A DNA stretch of 64,000 nt from the NCBI GenBank assembly GCA_012729635.1, contig JAAYCT010000016.1:24005-88004 (forward strand), read 5' to 3'. The stretch's first letter is position 1, and every line of letters begins with the position of its first letter. Shown piece by piece: positions 34,440 through 44,745 of this stretch. A model generated the notes under the pieces. The model searched no databases. It was not told the DNA's origin and saw only the letters and a program-made list of their open reading frames with translations. Source of the stretch: Clostridiaceae bacterium (GTDB taxonomy: Bacteria; Bacillota; Clostridia; Saccharofermentanales; Saccharofermentanaceae). Both the position numbers and the translations under genes were made by a program.

Positions 34440-34605
34440 TAAACTCTGTACTACCAAACGGCGATGATTTCACCTTCAAACGAATCGTAGAAAGCACACC
34501 CGTTATTGACAGCCCGAGCGGCGGAATCGAGTGGTTTTCTTGCTTGCAATATTTTCGGAAAAAGAATAAAGTCGAAAGAGAAAACGGCATTGAAGGAGGC
34601 GCACT

Positions 34606-34872
34606 ATGGGACTTTGGGATATTATCGCGTGGGTGGTCATGGGCGGATTGGCCGGATGGGTCGCCAGCCTGATCATGAAGAAGAAGGGCACGACAGTCCT
34701 GATGAACATCATCGTCGGGATCGTCGGAGCGTTTGTCGGCGGATTTATCATGTCGCAATTCGGCGGATCGGGGGTCAGCGGATTTAACCTTCAGAGTTTT
34801 CTGGTCGCGACCGGGGGATCCGTTGTGGTTCTGGCGGTCATCAATTTGATCACCAAGGGCAAACTGAAGTAG
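34606..34872 (+). CDS. GlsB/YeaQ/YmgE-family membrane protein
   Basis: An 88-residue protein with three membrane helices and the family's glycine-rich pattern (IIAWVVMGGLAGWVASLIMKKK, NIIVGIVGAFVGGFI, LVATGGSVVVLAVINLI). It belongs to the transglycosylase-associated / GlsB group, which is induced by stress in Gram-positives but has no known enzymatic role. GGAGGCGCACT precedes the ATG. A lipoprotein gene follows after 35 bases. Confidence 0.92.
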   Translation: MGLWDIIAWVVMGGLAGWVASLIMKKKGTTVLMNIIVGIVGAFVGGFIMSQFGGSGVSGFNLQSFLVATGGSVVVLAVINLITKGKLK

Positions 34873-34907
34873 TCAGAAAAAGAAAAGCAACGAAAGAGAG
34901 GGGCCTC

Positions 34908-35468
34908 GTGAAGAGAATCTTTCAGATCCTTATCGCGACTCTGACCGCAAGTCTGCTCTTTTCATCCTGCAGTGCGAAGGCAAAGACCCTTGAAACGGAG
35001 CCGATGACCGAAGACCATGAAGGGAGTACGGCCATGGGTTATGATCCTTTTTCTCTCTTAACAATCGACGGAGATTATACATTGACCGCAGAGGCGGGTT
35101 TTCGCAGTGATTTTTTCGAATCCTATGAGTGCCAAAGTACCGGATATATGCTGGATTCGATCGTCCGCTATATTCTTCGAGTCAATGATGTGGACACAAG
35201 TGAATTTGAGTTTGACAGCGAGACCGGCGCTTTCGTGATGAGAAGCGATGACGAAGAGGATGTTCGAAAAGCGGCGGAGATCCTTACCCGTGAGATCAAT
35301 CGGGATGAGGTTCTGATCGCCGCCATGGAATCCGATGAGGTTCGCGAGGAACTTGAAATGTCGCAAAAAATATCCGACACGGTATCAAAGATTTTATCCG
35401 AGTCGGAAGAGCCGCTTTCCGCCGAGGAGTTCCTGGAACAATTTAACGCGCTGTATACAGATGACTGA
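34908..35468 (+). CDS. Lipoprotein of unknown function
   Basis: A 186-residue product from GTG 34908 (GAGAGGGG upstream). The signal MKRIFQILIATLTASLLFSSC has the lipobox FSSC with Cys 21, after which a Thr/Glu-rich linker leads to a mostly helical, acidic domain (residues 55-186). I do not recognise the family. It is not clearly related to the three lipoproteins at 6393-8175: it lacks their SGSGxY and KELGY landmarks. It is 35 bases downstream of the GlsB-like gene and likely shares its transcript, so a stress or envelope role is a guess. Confidence 0.8.
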   Translation: MKRIFQILIATLTASLLFSSCSAKAKTLETEPMTEDHEGSTAMGYDPFSLLTIDGDYTLTAEAGFRSDFFESYECQSTGYMLDSIVRYILRVNDVDTSEFEFDSETGAFVMRSDDEEDVRKAAEILTREINRDEVLIAAMESDEVREELEMSQKISDTVSKILSESEEPLSAEEFLEQFNALYTDD

Positions 35469-35562
35469 ATTTGCGGTCCGTCAAAATCGTTCACACGAGG
35501 ATTGGCAAGGTTTTTGTCTGATTCCCTTTCGAATAACCTATTCGCATATTCTTCAGTCGCAA

Positions 35563-36933
35563 TTATCGCAGAAAAAAGCGCAGTAATCCGAAATTCGCTT
35601 TCTTATACGGCCGGTAGCGCATCGGAAGATCAAGCCAGGTCTTTTTGTCGATGATGCTCTTTTCGTGCGTGAAGGTGTCGAAGGAGCGTTTTCCGTGGTA
35701 TGCGCCCATTCCGCTTTCACCGACGCCGCCGAAACCGAGTTTTTCGTTGACCAGATGGATGACGGTGTCGTTGATGCATCCGCCGCCGAAAGAAACAGAG
35801 CGGAGGATCTTGTCTTGAAAGGTTTTTTCCTTCGAAAAAATATAAAGCGCGAGCGGCTTCGGGCGTCGCTTCAATTCCGAGACCACTGCATCGATATCCG
35901 TAAACGAGATGACCGGAAGGATCGGCCCGAATATCTCCTCCTGCATGACCGGCGAATCGAAGGTGACGTCGGAAAGGATCGTCGGCTCGATCGCGCGCGC
36001 GGCCGGATCGCTTCCGCCGCCGATCACGAGCGTACCGTCGGACAGGTAGGGAGTGACCCGAGCGAATTGCTTTTCGTTGATGATGTGGACGTATTCGGGG
36101 TCCGTAAGCGCGCCCTCGGGGAAGGCCTCTTTGATCGCATCGACGCAGGCGTCAAGGAATGCGCCGCGGACGCGCTCTTCGACCAGGACGTAGTCCGGCG
36201 CGACACAGGTCTGGCCGGCATTCAGGAACTTGCCCCAGCAAATGCGTTTGGCGGTGAGCTTCATATTGACGGTTGAATCAATGATCGCCGGGCTCTTTCC
36301 GCCGAGTTCCAGCGTGACGGGCGTGAGGTTCGCGGATGCCTTTTCCATGACGAGGCGGCCGACGGTCGTGCTCCCCGTAAAGAAGATATAGTCAAAGGTC
36401 TGCTCCAGAAGACCGGCGTTTTCCTTGCGTCCGCCCTGAACGACGGTGATGTATTCCGGAGGGAAGACCTCGGCGATCAGGTCCGCAATGACCTGCGAGG
36501 TGGCGGGTGAGTACGCGGAAGGTTTAATGACGGCGCAGTTACCCGCGGCGATCGCCCCGATGAGCGGACAGAGGGTCAGTTGAAACGGATAGTTCCACGG
36601 CGACATGATCAACGCGACGCCGTAGGGCTCCTTGAGGACGAAGCTTCTGCACGGGAACTGAGAGATCGGGGAGGAGACACGCTTTTTGCGCGCCCATTTT
36701 CCGAGATGGGCGATCGCGTGGTGACATTCCTCCCGCACGATCCCGACCTCGCTCATGTAGGCCTCAAAGTCGGATTTGTTCAGATCTTTCTTAAGTGCCT
36801 CGAAAATCGACGATTCTTTTCGCACGATCGCATCGTACAGCTTCCGGAGTGCCTTTTTTCGAAAAGCGACATCGCGGGTCGCGTCGGTATAAAAATATTC
36901 GCGTTGGGCGGAGACGATTTTATTAAAATCCAT
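35563..36933 (-). CDS. Aldehyde dehydrogenase, family 3 type
   Basis: A 456-residue NAD(P)-dependent aldehyde dehydrogenase. The general-base Glu is in TLELGGKSP (near residue 209) and the catalytic Cys is C243 in NAGQTCVAP. The C-terminal GVGESGMGAYHGKRSFDTFTH is conserved in the ALDH3 branch that acts on medium and long aldehydes, as are the short N-terminus and the 450-residue length. The iron alcohol dehydrogenase gene lies 33 bases upstream on the same strand, so the pair may turn an alcohol into the acid via the aldehyde. Confidence 0.94.
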   Translation of the reverse strand: MDFNKIVSAQREYFYTDATRDVAFRKKALRKLYDAIVRKESSIFEALKKDLNKSDFEAYMSEVGIVREECHHAIAHLGKWARKKRVSSPISQFPCRSFVLKEPYGVALIMSPWNYPFQLTLCPLIGAIAAGNCAVIKPSAYSPATSQVIADLIAEVFPPEYITVVQGGRKENAGLLEQTFDYIFFTGSTTVGRLVMEKASANLTPVTLELGGKSPAIIDSTVNMKLTAKRICWGKFLNAGQTCVAPDYVLVEERVRGAFLDACVDAIKEAFPEGALTDPEYVHIINEKQFARVTPYLSDGTLVIGGGSDPAARAIEPTILSDVTFDSPVMQEEIFGPILPVISFTDIDAVVSELKRRPKPLALYIFSKEKTFQDKILRSVSFGGGCINDTVIHLVNEKLGFGGVGESGMGAYHGKRSFDTFTHEKSIIDKKTWLDLPMRYRPYKKANFGLLRFFLR

Positions 36934-36966
36934 GGGTCAGACCTCCTTAGCGGTGAGCGGCAATCA

Positions 36967-38178
36967 TTAAGCGCGAATTCGATCGATCAACTCACGGAGT
37001 TCCTTCGATCCGTAAATCTTCGGGACGGGATAGAAGGGGTTGGCTTCCCGAAGTGCCCAGTCGATCATCTTTGGAATATCCTCGTCGCGGATTTCCGTGA
37101 TCCGATCGGGGATATTCAGTGCCCGGTTCAGACGTATAATCGCTTCGATAAATACAGAAGCGGCTTCGGAATCGGTTTGACCTTCGACGGCAAGGCCTGC
37201 GGCACAGGCAAGCTCAGAAAGCTTTTTGTGTACAATTTTTCCGTAATAGTCGAGCGCCTTGGGAAGGATGACGGCATTTGCGAGCCCGTGCGGTATTCGG
37301 TAAAGACCGCCGAGCGTGTGTGCGATCGGGTGAATATAATTGAGCCCCGATCGTGTAAACGCAACCCCGGCCAAATAGGAAGCGGTCAGCATGTTTTGGC
37401 GTGCGGCAAGGTCATTTCCGTTTTCAAAAACAACCGGAAGATTCTGAAAAATAAGCGCAACCGTTTCTTTGCAGTAGCGCCTGCACCTCGTCGAAACAAA
37501 GCGGCACAGGTACGACTCAACGGCATGCGTCAGTGCATCCATACCCGTCGCGGCGGTCACACTCGGCGGTAACCCGACGGTAAGTTCCGGATCCAGAACG
37601 GCAAATCGGGGAATAAGGGGAAGATCGGAAATGGCATATTTTCTGTGCGTTTCGGAATCGGTAACCACGGCGACAATCGTCGCTTCGGAGCCGGTTCCCG
37701 CCGTTGTCGGAATCGCGATAACGGTAGGCGTCCTTCGAATAACCTTAAGAAAACCGCCGAGCCGGGCCAGGGATTTTTTGGGGCGGGCAATGCGTGCCGC
37801 AGCGGCTTTGGCCGCGTCCATGACCGAGCCGCCGCCGATCGCCACAAAAGCGCGACATGATTTTTCAATAAAGAAGTTTCGAAGCGTCTCCACCGTTTCG
37901 GTTGACGGGTTTGCCTCGACGGCGTCAAAAACATGATAGGCGATGTGCGCTTCATTCAGCGTTTTTAACAAACGGTCCGCCAGCCCGATCTTGATCAGCT
38001 GTTGATCGGTGACAACCAAAACCGGTGATATTTTTTCCGCGTGAAGAATCTCCGGCAACTTCGCGATGGATCCGGGGCCTTTGAGTATTTGCGGCTCCCG
38101 CCAGGGAAGCAATCGGCTTCCGTAATAAAAGCAAAATTGAAAAATTCGATAAGTGATGTTTTTTAGGATCCGTACCAT
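36967..38178 (-). CDS. Iron-containing alcohol dehydrogenase
   Basis: A 403-residue type III (Fe) alcohol dehydrogenase. The NAD-binding GGGSVMDAAKAAA and the metal-binding residues (GMDALTHAVES, HPIAHTLGGLYRIPHG with conserved Asp and His) are present. Two ATG codons follow one another; the second (38178) is six bases from the GAGG site and is chosen. An N-terminal hydrophobic segment (RIFQFCFYYGSRLLPW) could touch the membrane. The downstream aldehyde dehydrogenase is likely a partner. Substrate unknown. Confidence 0.92.
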   Translation of the reverse strand: MVRILKNITYRIFQFCFYYGSRLLPWREPQILKGPGSIAKLPEILHAEKISPVLVVTDQQLIKIGLADRLLKTLNEAHIAYHVFDAVEANPSTETVETLRNFFIEKSCRAFVAIGGGSVMDAAKAAAARIARPKKSLARLGGFLKVIRRTPTVIAIPTTAGTGSEATIVAVVTDSETHRKYAISDLPLIPRFAVLDPELTVGLPPSVTAATGMDALTHAVESYLCRFVSTRCRRYCKETVALIFQNLPVVFENGNDLAARQNMLTASYLAGVAFTRSGLNYIHPIAHTLGGLYRIPHGLANAVILPKALDYYGKIVHKKLSELACAAGLAVEGQTDSEAASVFIEAIIRLNRALNIPDRITEIRDEDIPKMIDWALREANPFYPVPKIYGSKELRELIDRIRA

Positions 38179-38319
38179 CATTAACCTCGCAATCTGTGCC
38201 GGAATCGGCGGGCCGCAAGGCGTATGCGGCAATTTGGCGCCTGAATTGAATGTACATCAATAAGGCTGAATGCGCAATGCGGGCGTCAACCTGTCATGCA
38301 TTCACGATTCTTACCGAAA

Positions 38320-38351
38320 AAAATCACGCCGTTTTTGCGGCGCGATTTTTT
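38320..38351 (-). terminator. Terminator after the small membrane protein gene
   Basis: Stem AAAATCACGCCG with CGGCGCGATTTT (one A-C mismatch), flanked by A and T runs; it may work in both directions, ending the 38383-38649 transcript on the minus strand. Confidence 0.75.
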
Positions 38352-38382
38352 GATTCGATGTTCGGATTTAGGGTCCGGGTTT

Positions 38383-38649
38383 TCAGAAGACATCCTCGAA
38401 CGCACCGCTGGCGATCATGGCCGCGAAAACGAACACATAGAGCAAAATTACAATCGCGAATCCGATCAGTCCGAGAATCAGCGATGCCCGTGCCCAGTTT
38501 TTCTTGGATTGCGGAGCATCCGAGCCGAAAGCCCAAACAATCAGCATAATAAAGCCGATTACCGGAAGACCGCTCAGGATAAAGGTGATAATCCAATCTC
38601 CGATGGATACGGTTTCACTTCTTGCGGGGTAGTTATTTTGTGTAGACAT
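38383..38649 (-). CDS. Small two-helix membrane protein, conserved hypothetical
   Basis: An 88-residue protein with two membrane helices: about residues 19-42 (DWIITFILSGLPVIGFIMLI) and 57-80 (ASLILGLIGFAIVILLYVFV), linked by SDAPQSKKNWARA. Short proteins of this layout, with GDWIITFL near the N-terminus and SKKNWARA in the loop, are widespread in Clostridia but have no assigned role. The start at 38649 is preceded by AAGGAGGG, better than the upstream in-frame ATG. It is monocistronic. Confidence 0.75.
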   Translation of the reverse strand: MSTQNNYPARSETVSIGDWIITFILSGLPVIGFIMLIVWAFGSDAPQSKKNWARASLILGLIGFAIVILLYVFVFAAMIASGAFEDVF

Positions 38650-38812
38650 AGCACCCTCCTTGCATTTGATAACAAACACCTACATAAAAAGATTACACTT
38701 TCGGGCCGGTATATGCAACATATTTGCGGCCCGGTGGTGATTCATTTTAATATGCGAAAACAAGAAAGTGTTTTTTTTCGAAAAACCGTGAACGAATGAG
38801 GCCGCTGCTCAG

Positions 38813-40777
38813 TTAAACCGCCTCACCGATCCCGGATCGGAATTGGCTGTGGTATAGCTCGTGATAGAAGCCGCCGGCGGCAAGAAGAGCTTCATGAGTG
38901 CCCTGCTCGACGATTTTACCCCGATCCATGACCAGGATGATATCTGCATCGCGAATGGTTGAGAGACGGTGTGCGATGACAAAGCTCGTGCGTCCGGAGG
39001 TCAGGCGATTCATAGCCTTCTGGATCATAAGCTCGGTACGTGTGTCGACCGAACTGGTCGCTTCATCCAGAATCAGTATTCGGGGATCGGACAGAAAAGC
39101 CCGCGCGATCGTCAGAAGCTGTTTTTGACCTTGCGATAAGTTTTCCGCCTGATCCGTAAGAACGGTATCATAACCGTCCGGAAACGTTCGTATAAAATGA
39201 TCGGCATAGGCCGCACGGGATGCGGCGAGAATGCCTTCCGTGTCCGCTTCCGAGGGTGAAGAGATTCCGTACGCGATATTGTCCCGGATGGTTCCCGAAA
39301 AGAGCCATGTGTCCTGAAGCACCATACCAAAATTTTCGCGGAGATCATCACGCCGAATATCCCGGATATCGATACCGTCGATGGATATTTCCCCCTCCTG
39401 AATGTCGTAGAAACGCATAAGAAGATTGACGAGTGTTGTTTTACCGGCGCCGGTCGGACCGACGATGGCGACCGTCTGCCCCGGCAGAACGTGAAGATTT
39501 AAATTTTCAATCAGCGGAGCATCTTCCTCGTAGCGAAAACGGACATTCTCGAATCGTATCTCACCGTGAACCTCCGGGATCATTTTTGCCGGGTCTTTGT
39601 CCGGAATCTCTTCCGGGGTATCCATAAGCTCGAAAACCCGCTCCGCGGAAGCAATGGTTGACTGCATGGTATTGATGATGCTTGCGGTCTGTGTAATCGG
39701 TTGGGTGAATTGCTTCGAGTAGGTAATAAAAGCGGTGATATCACCCAAGGTGAGGTTCCCGCTGATGATTTGGAGACCGCCGACAACACAAAGAATAACA
39801 TAATTCAAATTCTCAATCAGGTGCATCGCAGGCATCACGATTCCCGATACAAATTGGGCCTTGAAAGATGCCCGGAAAAGATGTTTGTTTTCCCGGTCGA
39901 AGTCCTCCTCGGACTGCTTTTGTCGGTTATTCAACCGTACGATCGTCTGACCGGTGTACATTTCTTCGACATGTCCGTTCAGACGACCCGTTGATGCCCA
40001 CATTTCCGAAAAGTGTTTCTGGGATCTTTTGGCGATGATCGCGGTCGAAACAGCCGCCAAGGGTATGGTCAAAAGACCGATCAGCGTCAAAAGGGGGCTG
40101 ATGGTCAGCATCATGATCAGGATTCCGATCAATGTGGTTATGGATGACATGATTTGCGAAAGCCCCTGCTGTAGCGTCATTGAAATATTATCCATGTCAT
40201 TGGTCATCCGGCTGATGATTTCACCTCTGGGCGTCGAGTCGAAATACCGAAGCGGCAGACGTGTCAGTTTATGATCGATGGATTGGCGCATGGAAAAGGA
40301 AACTTTTTGGGAAATACCCGCCATCACATAACCGCTCAGCCAGGTAAAGAAAGAAGAAACCAAATAAATCGATCCTACGATCAGAAGAATCATAAGAAGC
40401 TGTTCGTAATCAATGGCCTGCCATTCGCCGGCGATTCTGGATCGCACGGCGACGGCGATGATGTCGATTGCCCGGCCCAGAATTTTCGGAGTTACAATCA
40501 GAAAAACCGTAGTAAACATCGATGCGAGCAATGCAAACAGTAAAGAAGCGCGGTGTGGTAGCAGGACCTGAAGAAGACGGCGCAGGGTTCCTTTGAAATC
40601 GAGCGGTTTTTCGGCGGGCATCATCGCGCCCATACCCGGATGACCGCCGCCTCTGGGTCCGCGAGGTCCCCGAAGAAGGCCGGGATGGATCAAAGACTTC
40701 GTCGAGGAAGTGTTATCGCGGGCAGGATTTCCGTCCCGTAAAGACGGTTCACTTTTGGGATTTTCGTTTGTCTTCAT
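38813..40777 (-). CDS. ABC exporter half-transporter, canonical ATPase site
   Basis: A 654-residue exporter half with a 60-residue, Gly/Arg/Pro-rich N-terminal extension (LRGPRGPRGGGHPGMGAM), six membrane helices (about 75-360) and an ATPase domain with Walker A GPTGAGKTT near 439, signature LSQGQKQLL, Walker B LILDEATSSVD and H-loop IAHRLST. It is the canonical half of a heterodimer with the upstream 577-residue protein, 51 bases away. It is closely similar in layout to the protein at 4477-6315, which has the same altered signature (LSxGQxQLL). Confidence 0.93.
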   Translation of the reverse strand: MKTNENPKSEPSLRDGNPARDNTSSTKSLIHPGLLRGPRGPRGGGHPGMGAMMPAEKPLDFKGTLRRLLQVLLPHRASLLFALLASMFTTVFLIVTPKILGRAIDIIAVAVRSRIAGEWQAIDYEQLLMILLIVGSIYLVSSFFTWLSGYVMAGISQKVSFSMRQSIDHKLTRLPLRYFDSTPRGEIISRMTNDMDNISMTLQQGLSQIMSSITTLIGILIMMLTISPLLTLIGLLTIPLAAVSTAIIAKRSQKHFSEMWASTGRLNGHVEEMYTGQTIVRLNNRQKQSEEDFDRENKHLFRASFKAQFVSGIVMPAMHLIENLNYVILCVVGGLQIISGNLTLGDITAFITYSKQFTQPITQTASIINTMQSTIASAERVFELMDTPEEIPDKDPAKMIPEVHGEIRFENVRFRYEEDAPLIENLNLHVLPGQTVAIVGPTGAGKTTLVNLLMRFYDIQEGEISIDGIDIRDIRRDDLRENFGMVLQDTWLFSGTIRDNIAYGISSPSEADTEGILAASRAAYADHFIRTFPDGYDTVLTDQAENLSQGQKQLLTIARAFLSDPRILILDEATSSVDTRTELMIQKAMNRLTSGRTSFVIAHRLSTIRDADIILVMDRGKIVEQGTHEALLAAGGFYHELYHSQFRSGIGEAV

Positions 40778-40828
40778 TTCTTTCCTCTGTTTGCTCCGGG
40801 CTTTTCGTGTGCTCCCGTTAACAGGAAG

Positions 40829-42562
40829 CTAGGATACTTCCTCTTGGGATACCTGAGAGAGAACGATTTCTTTATATACCGGACAGGATTTCATCAAGTC
40901 CTTGTGATTACCGATGCCGGCAATCCGACCGTTTTCCAAGACGATGATGCGATCGGCATGAAGAACGGTGCTGACCCGTTGAGCGACGATCAGCACGGCA
41001 CTATCCTTTGTTTTTTCACGAAGAGAGTTGCGCAGTGCCGCGTCGGTCTTATAATCAAGCGCGGAAAAACTGTCGTCGAAAATATACACGGCGGGATTCT
41101 TGATCAGAGCCCGTGCGATCGATAATCGTTGACGTTGACCGCCGGAGACATTGGAGCCGCCTTGAGTAATCTCGGTCTGCTCCCGATCCGACATTTCCGA
41201 AACAAAATCCTCGGCCTGTGCGATACGCAGTGCCTCCCGGACCTCCTCGTCCGAAGCGTTTTCTTTCCCGAACCGAAGATTATCCGCAATACTTCCGCGG
41301 AAAAGAAAGGCTTTTTGCGGCACAAATCCGACCCAATCATAGAGTGTCTTCAGGCGGATATGCCGGATGTCGATGTCGTTGATTCGAATCGACCCGCCCG
41401 AAACATCATAGAAGCGCGGAATCAAATGAATCAGCGTAGATTTTCCGCAGCCCGTGCTCCCGAGAATCGCAACCGTCTCCCCCGGGCGAACCTCAAAGGA
41501 GATATCCTCAAGGATCGCTTCTTCGGCTCCCGGATATCGAAAAGAGACTTTTTCGAAACGAAGGGATGAAAACGGTGTGGTTAATTCCTTCCGTTCCGAT
41601 TCTTCGGGATCCGTAACGGAGGTCTGCATACTCAGGACCGCTCCGATTCGCTCGGCGGAAGCCATCGCACGCGGAAGCATGATGAACAGCATGGAAGCCA
41701 TCATGATTGCAAAAAGAATCAGGGTAATATATTGAAGAAACGCGGTGAGATTTCCGATCGGCATCGCCCCCGCATCAATTCTTTGGGCACCGAACCAGTA
41801 AATAATTAGGGCGGCAACATTCATCAGGAGCATCATGGACGGCATTAAAATAACCATCATGCGATGGACCGAAAGAGCCGTTTGAGTGAGATCCAGATTT
41901 ACCGTCTCAAAACGGGACTCCTCGTAAGTACTCTTTACAAATGCACGGATAACACGGACGCCGGACAGTTTTTCGCGAAGAACAAGGTTCATCCGATCCG
42001 TTTTCTTTTGCATCCGTTTGAAAAGCGGGAATCCCTTTTTCATCAGAACGGCGATGATGCCGATGATTACGGGCAAAATTACGGCCAGCGCAAGGGAAAG
42101 CGGCGCGTCCTGACGGATTGCCAGGATTACCCCTCCGACGGCCATGATCGGTGCGGAAACCATAATCCGCAAGAACATGAATCCGGTTTGCTGTATTTGT
42201 TGCACGTCGTTTGTCGTCCGGGTAATCAGGGAGGGGATGCCGATTTGCTCCAGCTCGTTGAGGGAAAAACTTTCGACCTTCGTAAAAATTTCTCTGCGGA
42301 GATCCCGGCCGAAGGACATCGAAATGCGGGCGGACATATAATTGATGATGATGCTGACGACGCCCAGAATGAGAGTGACCGCCAACATGATTCCGCCCGT
42401 TTTCCATATGTAGTCAATGTCAAGAAGAAGAATTCCGTTGTTGATAATATCTCTGTTGAGGCTCGGTAAAAAAAGCTCGGAGAGCGCCCGAACGATAAGG
42501 AGCAGCATCAAACCGATGTATAATCCGACATAGGGTTTAAAATATCGTATAAATCCGCGCAT
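40829..42562 (-). CDS. ABC exporter half-transporter, degenerate ATPase site
   Basis: A 577-residue exporter half: six helices (about 15-300) and an ATPase domain with Walker A GSTGCGKST near 367, signature VSGGQRQR, Walker B YIFDDSFSALD (Asp instead of the catalytic Glu) and Gln in place of the H-loop His (VAQRVST). Like 2695-4476 it should be the non-hydrolysing half of a heterodimer with the next gene. It is first in its operon, with a good sigma-A promoter upstream. Confidence 0.93.
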   Translation of the reverse strand: MRGFIRYFKPYVGLYIGLMLLLIVRALSELFLPSLNRDIINNGILLLDIDYIWKTGGIMLAVTLILGVVSIIINYMSARISMSFGRDLRREIFTKVESFSLNELEQIGIPSLITRTTNDVQQIQQTGFMFLRIMVSAPIMAVGGVILAIRQDAPLSLALAVILPVIIGIIAVLMKKGFPLFKRMQKKTDRMNLVLREKLSGVRVIRAFVKSTYEESRFETVNLDLTQTALSVHRMMVILMPSMMLLMNVAALIIYWFGAQRIDAGAMPIGNLTAFLQYITLILFAIMMASMLFIMLPRAMASAERIGAVLSMQTSVTDPEESERKELTTPFSSLRFEKVSFRYPGAEEAILEDISFEVRPGETVAILGSTGCGKSTLIHLIPRFYDVSGGSIRINDIDIRHIRLKTLYDWVGFVPQKAFLFRGSIADNLRFGKENASDEEVREALRIAQAEDFVSEMSDREQTEITQGGSNVSGGQRQRLSIARALIKNPAVYIFDDSFSALDYKTDAALRNSLREKTKDSAVLIVAQRVSTVLHADRIIVLENGRIAGIGNHKDLMKSCPVYKEIVLSQVSQEEVS

Positions 42563-42580
42563 GCGAGCCTCCGGAATAAT

Positions 42581-42609
42581 AATATACCTTTTCGGGAAGC
42601 GCTTTACAA
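42581..42609 (-). promoter_or_regulatory. Sigma-A promoter of the second exporter pair
   Basis: On the minus strand: TTGTAA (42609-42604), a 17-base spacer and TATATT (42586-42581), 18 bases before the ATG at 42562. Confidence 0.6.
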
Positions 42610-42610
42610 G

Positions 42611-42639
42611 AAAAAAAGAAACCCCGGTTATCCGGGGTT
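42611..42639 (-). terminator. Terminator after the zinc-ribbon gene
   Basis: Perfect 8-bp stem (42620-42627 with 42632-42639), four-base loop and, on the minus strand, a run of seven T. Confidence 0.9.
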
Positions 42640-42669
42640 CCCGATCTTCGTGAGTGAAGATTCAGATGA

Positions 42670-42852
42670 TTACCATCTGTTGTTGTCGCTGTATCCGCGA
42701 TCCGAGTTGCGCTGCTGCTTGCGAGCGCGACGGCAATCGGGGCAACGTACGGGCTCATTGGTGAAGCCCTTCTCTGCGTAGAAAGCCTGCTCGCCTTCAG
42801 TGAACGTAAATTCCGCTCCGCAGTCCTTGCAAGATAATGTCTTGTCCGGCAT
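42670..42852 (-). CDS. Small zinc-ribbon protein
   Basis: A 60-residue protein with two Cys pairs, CKDC (8-11) and CPDC (38-41), separated by a Phe-rich middle (AEFTFTEGEQAFYAEKGF). This is the pattern of the 'probable zinc-binding domain' family common in Clostridia. It is rich in Arg/Lys at the end (RRARKQQRN), so nucleic acid or ribosome binding is possible but unproven. GGAGGAACC precedes the ATG. The leader contains a 10-bp inverted repeat. Confidence 0.88.
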   Translation of the reverse strand: MPDKTLSCKDCGAEFTFTEGEQAFYAEKGFTNEPVRCPDCRRARKQQRNSDRGYSDNNRW

Positions 42853-43191
42853 GTTGTGGTTCCTCCTTCTTCTGGATTAGGTAGGTGACGGGGTGAAGCA
42901 GGACATTGAAAGCTACCTAATCATAACGAAGAAGCACTATTCAAACCAGAATCTATACCGTTCCACGACCTAGGGTAAGAATATCACGTCATTTGATATT
43001 TTACAATAGGGCGGTCAAAATAAATAAAACATCTCTAAATGTCCGAAAAACAAGGGTCGGCGAATGAAAATATCTTGCGAGTCGACGGTGAAACAAGGTC
43101 GGAAACAGGCTGTTTTTTCTTTCTGTTTGTACAAGTAAAAGCGACCCCGGTTCCCCGGGGTCGCACGAACACCATTTGAGATGGTTATGAA
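42853..43191. other. Non-coding gap with leader hairpin and enolase terminator
   Basis: This 339-base stretch holds the leader of the zinc-ribbon gene (10-bp inverted repeat at 42875-42922 and, further up, a possible minus-strand TTGTAA-17-TATTCT promoter near 42980-43010) and the enolase terminator at 43141. I see no gene. Confidence 0.55.
43141..43164 (-). terminator. Terminator after enolase
   Basis: Perfect 10-bp GC-rich stem (43141-43150 with 43155-43164), four-base loop and a short T run on the minus strand. Confidence 0.85.
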
Positions 43192-44526
<1,335 letters not shown>

Positions 44527-44696
44527 CTATATAACGGGATTGATAAAAGTGTCCATATGAAGATTAGAAGGAAAAAGAGATTTAGTCAATGCAAATCGGC
44601 GAAAAAAAGTACACAAAATTACATTTGCGTTCTCCGAATGCTTTATCCACTTGACCCATTCGGGCTGTTTTCTACGGACTCGAACAACAATAAATA

Positions 44697-44705
44697 TGAT
44701 AAAAT
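44697..44705 (+). promoter_or_regulatory. Extended -10 promoter of the lipase genes
   Basis: TGATAAAAT, 41 bases before the GTG at 44746. The same nine bases lie before the prepilin stub (55047) and metF (56261). Confidence 0.4.
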
Positions 44706-44745
44706 CGATTCATTGACGAAAAGAATCGCATGCCAGAGGATCGAA

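Larger units (their letters stand above)
33878..34605. other. Long non-coding gap: PEPCK promoter, inverted-repeat element, GlsB leader
   Basis: These 728 bases hold the PEPCK promoter on the minus strand, the 411-bp inverted-repeat element at 34029-34439 and about 165 bases leading to the GlsB-like gene. I find no convincing coding region. Confidence 0.6.

Noticed and set aside
34168..34467. 99-codon frame inside the 411-bp element
   Set aside because: Low-complexity translation of the tandem repeat with no ribosome site; not supported as a protein.
36580..37572. Long plus-strand reading frame (330 codons) opposite the two dehydrogenase genes
   Set aside because: It runs across both dehydrogenases antisense, has no ribosome site and shows no recognisable domain; it is a shadow of well-supported genes.
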